Source: Gonatopus flavifemur (Eukaryota > Arthropoda > Insecta > Hymenoptera > Dryinidae). Taken from it: 64,000 bases of DNA. The stretch is taken from contig JAFFJZ010000077.1 in NCBI GenBank assembly GCA_018340375.1, positions 124,001 to 188,000 of the forward strand, in the 5' to 3' direction. Position numbers and translations under genes: made by a program. Every line of letters starts with the position of its first letter. Position 1 is the stretch's first letter. Below the pieces are notes generated by a model, which was not told the origin of the DNA, did no database searches, and saw nothing but the letters and a program-made list of their open reading frames with translations. Positions 56,898 through 64,000 of the stretch are shown piece by piece.

Positions 56898-58850
56898 TTA
56901 CAATGAGAATTGAGATTTGTGATCGAATTTCGGCATTTCTCCTCCGGATTTCAGAGTGGATCTGATGAGTCTATCTCTGTTTTCGAATCCAACTACTTGC
57001 CCAGCTGAAGTTGTTACTAGTTTCACGCATCTTTCCACTGCTTCTGTGTGACAGGGAAAGCTGTGAACATTCCATTCCAGAACTTTACCGCTCTCGATCA
57101 ATGCAATAATATGTTCATCTGAGACTGAACACAACAGTGGGGGCGGTGTTAGTTTCTCTGTATTCCAATTGATCATATCTGTATAATCTGAAGCGTTAAA
57201 ATTCAGCTTCGGAACTTTGAAGCTTCTTACAACCGATTTTCTTTCTGACAGCCTGGAAGTGAAGTCAGCCCTTGCCTTCAGAATCCGCGTGGAGGCAAGG
57301 TTTCTTATGTCCCTCCTCTCATCCATTGCCATAGAGAGTAAAAGGTTTTCTGGATGAGCGAAGTAGGCATTGTTTTGCATAACCGGATGGATAATTCTTT
57401 TGAGGCTCTCAGGCAACTGCCTCGAAGCTTCGATGGCCATGAAGAGATGTTTCGGGCCCTCTAGTATAGAGCTTTGTCTCTTTATCGCCAACCACACTGG
57501 CACGTAGCACGTGAGTACGGAAACACAATCTGTTTCAAAGATGGAGATGCATTGAGAGTGGGAATATATAATCTCAATACATTATTCGAGTGGTCAACCA
57601 ACGTGAATGAGAAATTGGTCCCGGATCAGTTATGACGATGTCTGGTGGGCCTGACCTGATACAATGGCCTCTGTTATGTGTTTGGCAGATTGAGGAACGA
57701 CATGTGTGATGTATCGAGATCCAGGCTCCTCAACAAGCGAGATTTGCTCCTCTTTATGCGTCCTGCGGAAACGCTTAGAACCCTGCTCCTCCATGAAGAG
57801 GGTATCATCTTTGCGACCATCAAATTAAACATCACGGAGATGCAATACACATGCTGCCGATTGTAAATCTCCCCGAACTCCTTGCTTTTCCCGCCTGATT
57901 TCATTCTTATCAATGATCAACGATTGGTTTGCATGATGTATCATTCCCACATCTTGCAACACACTAGACGCAATGGCAGCTGCTGCCCTATATGATACTC
58001 CATACCTATCGCATACGAGTGCTGTCTTGGTCAATTTCAATCTCCCTGGCTGAGATAAGCTCGATGAAGTTGAAGGTTCAAATAATCCATCGTCTCCATT
58101 TTCTCTATCAGAAGTCAACTGGGATGTTGATGCTGAAGAGGGCGATTCGTCTTCCTCCATGACAATAAATTTATTTAGTATATCAGAGCTCTCTGTTCCT
58201 GCTTTGGATTTGCGTTCCAACTCCAATTTTTTTCTTTCACACTTTTTATTCAGAACTGCAGGAGTTTTCTTATCTATTCCACATATTTTTCCTACTCTAT
58301 CATTCCTTCGATCAAACATGAATTTTCATTCAAGCATTGGTATTTTTTTTTCTTTCTCACAGGTACATGTAACAATAATCGGTGATGAACAGATGCAAGT
58401 AGCGAGAGGATTTTTACATATGCAGTTCCTGATCAAAGGACACTTGCAACACGTAATATCGAATAACTCAGAACCTTTGTTTGTGAATCGAGAAAGCTTT
58501 TTTTGGAATTCTGAATGTTCACTACCCCTATCTCTTTCATAAGATTTCCTTATGACCCTGTACTCTGTGTAGTAAGCATGGATTTTTTGACAAATTCGGG
58601 CCTGCGAAACGCAAGGGATGAATGCTTTATTGTATAAAGCTGACACTTTTTCTGCAACCACTTTGGCAACATTTGCAAAGTTCACTTTCGTGTTGTTGCA
58701 TTTTACAGGCAGATTGTACCTTTCTTCATTACAACATCGGAGAATATCCGTATGTGTTGGGAGATTAGATGCTGGAAAATCTTGTGGAGTTCCAAGAATA
58801 GGACACGAAAAAGATTGCCGTGTTATGCGTTTTGATTTCTGGATTTCCAT
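56898..58850 (-). pseudogene. Element B transposase-like protein, fragmented
   Basis: Homologue of the element A protein, in at least four pieces. The start is 58850 (MEIQKSKRITRQSFSCPILG) with the same Cys-rich region (CKCPLIRNCICKNPLATC, CICSSPIIVTCTC). A second piece (58319-57825) has LVCDRYGVSYRAAAAIASSV. The third is 57913-57674. The last, 57503-56898, has RQSSILEGPKHLF, AYFAHPENLLLSMAMDE and CHTEAVERCVKLVT. The segment that in A contains the CDGT..LPLRHL core is largely missing or scrambled around 57504-57674. Dead. Confidence 0.85.
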
Positions 58851-59019
58851 TGTGGAAACCAGGAGTGAGAAAATGTATAGAAAAAATGAAGAGACTAACC
58901 AATCCTTGTGATGTCAATCCAGCAACAATTAGGAACTATATAACGATCCAACTAACAAGGATATCAATTCCGACGAGGATTTCACCAATAATTCAAAATA
59001 TTATATTATATCATTCGTA

Positions 59020-60087
59020 CACTGGAAATAAAATTCATCAAATGCTAACGTTTTGACATCAATCCTCGATGTCCATGAAACCATAGGAGCGAAAAGATCA
59101 CTAGCCACTCTCACTCACATCAACTGTTAATGTGCAAATCATTAGCAGGCTATGTACTACAGATGAATGGCAATAGTGCACTCATTCGTGTACAAGACTC
59201 CATTTAGTGGAGCGCAGACATGTTTCAATGCCGTTGATTGCATCTTTCCGTGACCAAATTGGCACGAGCGCTCAATGTCCCTAGACATCGATCAACGATG
59301 TACTGCGGACATCAATCAGTGATGTCCTGGGGATTGAGAAAAAATGAATATGGCGCGATCTTCTGAGTTCAATAAGGACAAAGTCTTATCATTAAAATTT
59401 TTTTTTTTTAAATTCGAGGATCATTAATCAATCCCAAATTTTAATGATTTTTACTCATGAGTAACCTAAAACAATTGATTTTTCCAGTTTCCAATTTCAC
59501 GCACGTATACGTATAAGTATACTTATGGATTACGCTCTTCTTTCAGTGCATTATTTTGCAAATGTCAAAATTTTTAATCAGAGATATTTTTCATTATTTC
59601 TTGTACGTAATTATTTTTACATGAAATGAATGGTTATCACCATTGATTTTATGTGAAAATCGTTAACATATGGGGTTAATTAATGATCTTGGAATTTTTA
59701 AAAGCACAATTCTGATCATAACACTTTAATCTTATTGAACTCAGGATATCGCGCCATATGCACCTTCCCTTAATTCCCAGGACATCACTGATTGATGTCC
59801 GCAGTACATCGTTGATCGATGTCTAGGGACATTGAGTGCTCGTACCAATTTGGTCACGGAAAGATGCGATCAACGGCATTGAAAGATGTCTGTGCTCCAC
59901 TAAATGGAGTCTTGTACACGAATGAGTGCACTATTGCCATTCATCTCTAGTACATCGCCTGCTAATGATTTGCACATTAACAGCTGATGTGAGTGAGAGT
60001 GGCTAGTGATTTTTCCGCTCTGATGGTTCCATAAACATCGAGGATCGATATCAAAACGTTAGCATTTGATGAATTTTATTCTCAGTG
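59020..60087. mobile_element. 1068-bp foldback (CACTGRGAATAAAATTC ends)
   Basis: Palindrome: ends CACTGGAAATAAAATTCATC / GATGAATTTTATTCTCAGTG and pairing continues through the GATGTCC..CATCAATCAGTGATGTCC region. Left flank TA, right flank CA (one-base decay). Inserted in the 5' side of element B. Confidence 0.85.
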
Positions 60088-60218
60088 CAGTTTTCATCAA
60101 CTTATATTTGCAAATCCAATAAGTGCTAATGATTGGGAACTGTGACGAATGTGATATGACGGTCAGCTCCTAGTGCGCTTGCCACATATGCATTTTCACA
60201 TACTTCACTGGACTGACT

Positions 60219-60431
60219 CAGTGGCGTAGCGGGGTAATTCGGCGTCCGGGGGAAGTATACGCTGTACACCCCCCCCCCCGTTCAATGCATATTCGATACT
60301 TGAACTTTATCAGTACTGTTTTTCTCCATATCAATGCTTTTTAAATTTTCGATTTCTTCCAACGGTATAATTCCATTCAGGCACCTCCATATGCCCCCTC
60401 CACCCTCCCCCCGCCCCTCGCTGCGCCACTG
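60219..60431. mobile_element. hAT-type MITE (CAGTGGCGTAGCG ends)
   Basis: 213 bp; ends CAGTGGCGTAGCG / CGCTGCGCCACTG. Flanks GACTGACT-like (60211-60218, sharing 5 of 8 with GGTTGGCT at 60432-60439) may be a decayed 8-bp duplication. Confidence 0.75.
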
Positions 60432-60470
60432 GGTTGGCTACAAACACATTCATCAATGCTAGGCTCCATA

Positions 60471-60685
60471 TTCAGTGTCTAGAAATCATTTTTCTAAGTG
60501 CAGGAATCTTTATTAAAAATCGGGAAAGCAAAAACTGCAAAAATTGTGAATTTTGGTGAAAATCTTGAATATTTAAACGCGATGCGCGATCGGTTTGAAT
60601 ATTCAAGATTTGTGGTTCTAAAAGGCAACTTTTCCACACCATTACGTTATCGATTTCGAAATTTTTTTTTTTCGGCCCACTCTAA
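60471..60685 (-). repeat. Right TIR of element B
   Basis: Inverse of the left TIR in its uninterrupted form; it shows the pre-insertion sequence across the hAT insertion site (GTTTAAATATTCAAGATTTT, inverted). Confidence 0.88.
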
Positions 60686-61619
60686 TGTGCATGACTCTCA
60701 AACTTTTTATCTGATGAAGGCTAACGAGGTTGGTCCGAACTAGATCAATGACGGATGCACTTTTCTCATTCATGAAAGAGAATTGAGCAGGACAATCATC
60801 CCAAGCAGTGATGCCAGATTCGAGACCGAGACCGTATTAACTCACCCCATCGACCGCTTCCCCTTTCTCCCACCATGCGGAATGAGTCGGCGAGCAAGAG
60901 AGTGATAGTTACTCTTTCTCTGTCGCTCACCCGACTTATTCCGTATGGTGGGAGAAAGGGGAAGCGGTCGATGGAGAGGGTAAAAGTGGTCTCGAATCTG
61001 ACATCACTGATCCCAAGATCGGCCATTCGGCAACAAAAAATCATTATTCTCCATGAATTCAACTAGCTTTTTCCCTCTGATATTAGACTCCTGATCAAGA
61101 GAGAGTCTTTGATTGTAAGAGTGAGGATTGTTAATATCTAAGGTGTTCTCTAGTTGATTCAGGGCCGCCACTCTCGCGTTAAAATCACCTCCTATTACAA
61201 TTACATTATCTGAGTATGTTACCAAAAGTGAGTTCATTATATCATTAAGTTGATCTAATGAATGATTGAAATCAGAGTGAGGTTTGGAATATCTAGGACC
61301 AATTATGACAGGAGAAGAATTGAATGCACATTCTAGAAAGGGAAATTCATCATTCGAACGAATAGTACAAATCATTGAATAACATCATGAGACGCCCACT
61401 TGGTCTACCAACACTTGCAGTTCTCACGGCGGGTTTGTCGATCAACTGGTAACCACGGAAAGCAGCAGGAAGGGATGAAGGCACGCTTGAGAGCCACGTT
61501 TCGGAGAAGCATAATATATCCGTGTGAGCAATGATGCCAGCAAGATCCGAGAAGTTGGAGAAACCATGCATGTTCCAAAATATGATTCGTTTTGGTTTTG
61601 GACTCGGGTTATGTGATTG
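60686..61619 (-). pseudogene. Non-LTR ORF2, endonuclease part
   Basis: In the same frame as the end of ORF1, directly after its TAG: PKPKRIIFWNMHGFSNFSDL, then DILCFSETWL (catalytic Glu), a frameshift near 61360-61375, VIVIGGDFNARVA (GDFN motif), and LLPNGRSWD. The MITE 60805-61009 interrupts here; removing it with one ATCCCAAG copy restores RSWDDCPAQFSF in frame. The domain nicks target DNA. It continues beyond element B at 47590. Confidence 0.85.
60805..61009. mobile_element. hAT-type MITE (CAGTGATGCCAG ends)
   Basis: 205 bp, ends CAGTGATGCCAGATTCGAG / CTCGAATCTGACATCACTG, perfect 8-bp duplication ATCCCAAG (60797-60804, 61010-61017). The interior pairs through GCGGTCGATGG. Shares its end with the giant foldback 27663-33542. 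Inserted in the endonuclease ORF. Confidence 0.93.
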
Positions 61620-61622
61620 CTA

Positions 61623-62903
61623 TTCCTGGTTATTCATCGAAGGAACTGCCGTCGTGGAACTTTCATTAGATGAGGAAGGAAAAAGAGGTTGCTCGACAGG
61701 AACATTTGTGTTGATTGATTTCTTATATTTGTGTAGACCTAATGCGCGTGCATGTGATGGTCTTCCTCTCTTACGACTCTTCGTTGAGGCAGTAGAGGTA
61801 TATGGGCCCTCACTATCCGAGTTATCCCCGCCGTCTAAATCCAAAGATTCGTGTCCATTACCTCGCTGTAATGATTGTATTACAGACTGCGCGGCAGAGA
61901 CGTCATACGCAATGTTATCAATGTATAATTTGTTTCCTCTTAGCGAAGATGCCCTTCCGAGATGAAGTAAGTCCTTCTGTTGCTTTCGAAGATTTCTCCT
62001 TATTTTACGTTTTGTCGAGTTAAATCGTTCGTGATTGAGATACCAAGGCTTTGAAAATTTGAAAGATATTTAAACAGTTCTCTTTTCTTGTGTTCATGAG
62101 TGAATCTAACCAAAACCGGTCGAGAGCCAGTGATCTTGCCGAGACGGAATACGCTGTCTATGTTTTGTATTGTCATATTTGTTTTCGCTTTAGTTAGAAT
62201 TTCAAGCATACATGACATAAGATCACGATTTGTGTCTACAGAGTCGGTGACATTATGAAAAATCACATTATTCGATTTATTCTTACTTTTCAAATAAGTA
62301 AGTTCATCTTTTAAACTGGAAACTTGTTTTTCAAGATCATTTACCCTTGTAAAAATGAATCATATATGCGGCATATATGAACACACATGGTACATATATG
62401 ATTTCACAGATTCATATATGACCCCTATATAATTCATATATGGGCCATATATGATTTCGAACATTCATATATGGGCCATATATGATTTCGAACATTCATA
62501 TATGGGCCATATATATTTCATATATGGCGTTATGTTCCCTATATATGGGTCATGTTTGGTCCTTATATGGGTTGAACAATCGTATATAAATTTTATATGG
62601 TCATATATGCCACATATATGAATTACATGTGATTTATATATGACCATATATGATTCATACCAAGTCCATATATGAATCAAATACAGTTCATATATGGGCC
62701 ATATATGAATCATTTTTACAAGGGTAATTCCTTTCCCAAACCATTGCACTCTTTTTATAGTCAGACAGCTCACTACAGAGGAATTCGGTTGTTCTAACTG
62801 GAGAGTTTGTTGTAGCCTCGAGGTTATCCACTTTGTTATTTGTATTTTTAACATCTTCTTGAAGAACAAGCAAAATATTTCTCAACTCGTCTAAGGTTGT
62901 CAT
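61623..62903 (-). pseudogene. Non-LTR ORF1 (interrupted by a MITE)
   Basis: ATG 62903 starts MTTLDELRNILLVLQEDV, a coiled-coil-like N-terminus. After the MITE (62344-62724) the frame resumes NDLEKQVSSLKDELTYLKSK, then NNVIFHNVTDSVD and IDSVFRLGKITGSRPVLVRF, an RRM-like ORF1 core that binds element RNA. A one-base frameshift near 62008 leads into IRRNLRKQQKDLLHLGRASS and a basic tail SRKRGRPSHARALG, ending at TAG 61620-61622. Another frameshift lies near the MITE (KKSAMV versus NGLGKEL). Confidence 0.78.
62344..62724. mobile_element. TA-flanked MITE of CATATATG repeats
   Basis: 381 bp with ~25-bp perfect inverted ends starting CCCTTGTAAAAATGAATC and TA on both sides (62342-43, 62725-26). The interior consists of CATATATG palindromes. 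Inserted in ORF1 of the non-LTR element. Confidence 0.85.
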
Positions 62904-64000
62904 TTTGATCGAATACTTAAGACAATCGAGATAAATTCAGATTTCAACGAAGCACTATTTCTGACGTTAAACACGATTATCACATACGGTACGAGCAAAA
63001 ACGCGTCTACTCAGTATGACAGTCAGTGGCAAAACTCTCTTATAATATAAAATACGAGTGATGAAAAAAAATTCCCGTCTGCGGAGATGCTTCCTGCCCT
63101 CCTAGTGATCTGCACGGAGAAAACTGGAATAGTGAGGTTCACCATTATCGTTTAGTAGAACCTTGTTTCGTTGGAAGCACTAAGCAATCAGTTTATTCTA
63201 CTAAATATAATTCAGTAAAGATTCGTGATTTCAACAAAATGGTGCCGTAGTCCATGTATGATCAATATTACGGATGGTGTAGTTAGTTTGACTGACTCAA
63301 TTGCCTTTACTACGCTGTTTAGTGATAATAACTATTTTATTCGCGCTCGAGCGGAGTGAACCGAAACGAGTCGAACATAACCGAATATACGAACTCTCCT
63401 CGCTTACCGACACTGTTTTGTTTATAAACGATTTTTTTTTCTCATAAATGTGTGAATGGCAGGAAAAGAGTTGATGATAACTCGTATATGGAATATGCCT
63501 ATCATGATTCTCGTCTTAATAATCAACACTTCACAAAATCAATTTATTTAGAAAATCCAAAATTGTTACAACAGTATCCTGTAATCATAAGTTCTCCAAA
63601 CACTTATAAGAGATACGCAAAGCTAGGAAAATTATATGTTCAGCTTAGCTCAAGTGGTATACGCGTTAGGTGTAGGTACGTAGGTAGGTAGGATGTTGAG
63701 GTTCGATTCCCGCTTTCAGCACCCTGAATGTCATGTGCAATCGATGTTCGATGCTACAACTTCACGCTCAACTAAACAGTAATGAATGTCAAGCAATCAA
63801 AATTTTTGCTGCTTTGGGAAATTATTTCTAAAGACAACATTAACAACCTCATGATATAACAAAAACTTTTTTATTGTTGAATCGAATCCATATTGTTGTT
63901 TAGTAAAAATGATCATGCCCATTCCGCAGAATAGATGATTTGTGTGGTGGAATCAATTATGCGACCATTCACTGTTTGGTACGAATAACAATGCTTGGGT
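62904..64000. other. Non-LTR 5' side and anonymous DNA to window end
   Basis: About 62904-63060 is probably the 5' untranslated region of the non-LTR element. CACGGAGAAAACTGGAATAG at ~63116 resembles one end of a CAC-type MITE whose other end is not in the window. No gene seen. Confidence 0.4.
63640..63722 (+). other. tRNA-like segment
   Basis: A-box-like TAGCTCAAGTGG (63646-63657) and B-box-like GAGGTTCGATTCC (63699-63710) at tRNA-like spacing, with a GTAGGTA repeat between them. The acceptor stem pairs poorly; a tRNA-derived SINE head or decayed tRNA is more likely than a working gene. Confidence 0.3.

Larger units (their letters stand above)
47591..60685 (-). mobile_element. DNA transposon B (TTAGAGTGG termini), host of the hAT element
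   Basis: Ends TTAGAGTGGGCCGAAAAAAA on the left and the inverse on the right, with a 6-bp target duplication TGTGCA (47585-47590, 60686-60691). The left TIR is cut by the hAT insertion (47591-47731 plus 56545-~56645); the right TIR is 60471-60685. Excluding the hAT it is ~4.3 kb, including further MITEs. It carries a degenerate homologue of the element A transposase. It shares with A the 22-bp block at 47629-47650 (right copy 60625-60646 with two mismatches). Confidence 0.92.
45047..62903 (-). mobile_element. Non-LTR retrotransposon, split by three insertions
   Basis: One element read on the minus strand: ORF1 from 62903, endonuclease from ~61600, reverse transcriptase 47324-46050, and C-terminal region to 45047. 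It is interrupted by MITE 62344-62724, MITE 60805-61009 and transposon B 47591-60685. Without them the coding part is ~4.2 kb. It has several frameshifts and stops. The clade is uncertain: an apurinic-type endonuclease N-terminal to the RT and a separate ORF1 put it among the Jockey/I/R1-like group. The 3' end lies beyond 45047 and was not located. Confidence 0.9.

Noticed and set aside
62465..62869. Ile/Tyr-rich 134-residue frame
   Set aside because: It is a translation of CATATATG repeats of the MITE 62344-62724 running into ORF1 in the wrong frame.

Overview
This is an A+T-rich arthropod (very probably insect) genomic segment made almost entirely of transposable elements (TEs) nested inside one another. 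The evidence is a BEL/Pao and a Ty1/copia retrotransposon, a non-LTR retrotransposon, three mariners, hAT and piggyBac-type elements, an uncharacterised arthropod-type transposase family with 6-bp target duplications, 142-bp satellite DNA and many foldback MITEs. No bacterial gene organisation is present. The only candidate host-gene sequence is a single possible first exon at 38738-38811. The order or species cannot be told from the sequence.

Layout. 1-4272: 3' part of a BEL/Pao element with its 3' LTR. 4751-8529: DNA transposon A (long TIRs, one ~760-785-aa transposase with a single nonsense codon). About 9889-35364: a possible very large two-gene element read on the minus strand. It holds a spliced SAM-domain gene (exons from 34775 down to 19172) followed 100 bp later by a C2H2 zinc-finger transposase gene (19071 down to 11670). 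A copia element (11960-16902) sits inside the transposase ORF. The long SAM-gene intron holds foldbacks, satellite DNA and a giant palindromic hAT-type element (27663-33542). That palindrome carries an apparently intact mariner in one arm and the matching empty TA site in the other. 35365-42000: MITEs and anonymous DNA. 42060-44689: a mariner relic and a mariner with three stop codons.

45047-62903: one decayed non-LTR retrotransposon on the minus strand, split by DNA transposon B (47591-60685, TSD TGTGCA). B is split by an 8.8-kb hAT element (47732-56538) with an open 779-codon transposase gene. The hAT holds a TA-flanked MITE (49543-50944) that holds a foldback (49625-50628), giving five nested levels. 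Two further MITEs interrupt the same non-LTR element. Most of these insertions were confirmed by target-site duplications, and several by reading the interrupted protein straight across the join.

How the parts relate. The coding capacity is for mobility: reverse transcriptase/integrase, endonuclease/reverse transcriptase, and DDE/D or RNase-H-fold transposases. Only two coding regions look intact: the mariner transposase (28471-29532) and the hAT transposase (53862-56201). The most interesting candidates are the two-gene SAM plus zinc-finger transposon, the A/B family with 6-bp TSDs and a conserved sub-terminal 22-mer, and the giant hAT foldback carrying a four-monomer higher-order satellite repeat.
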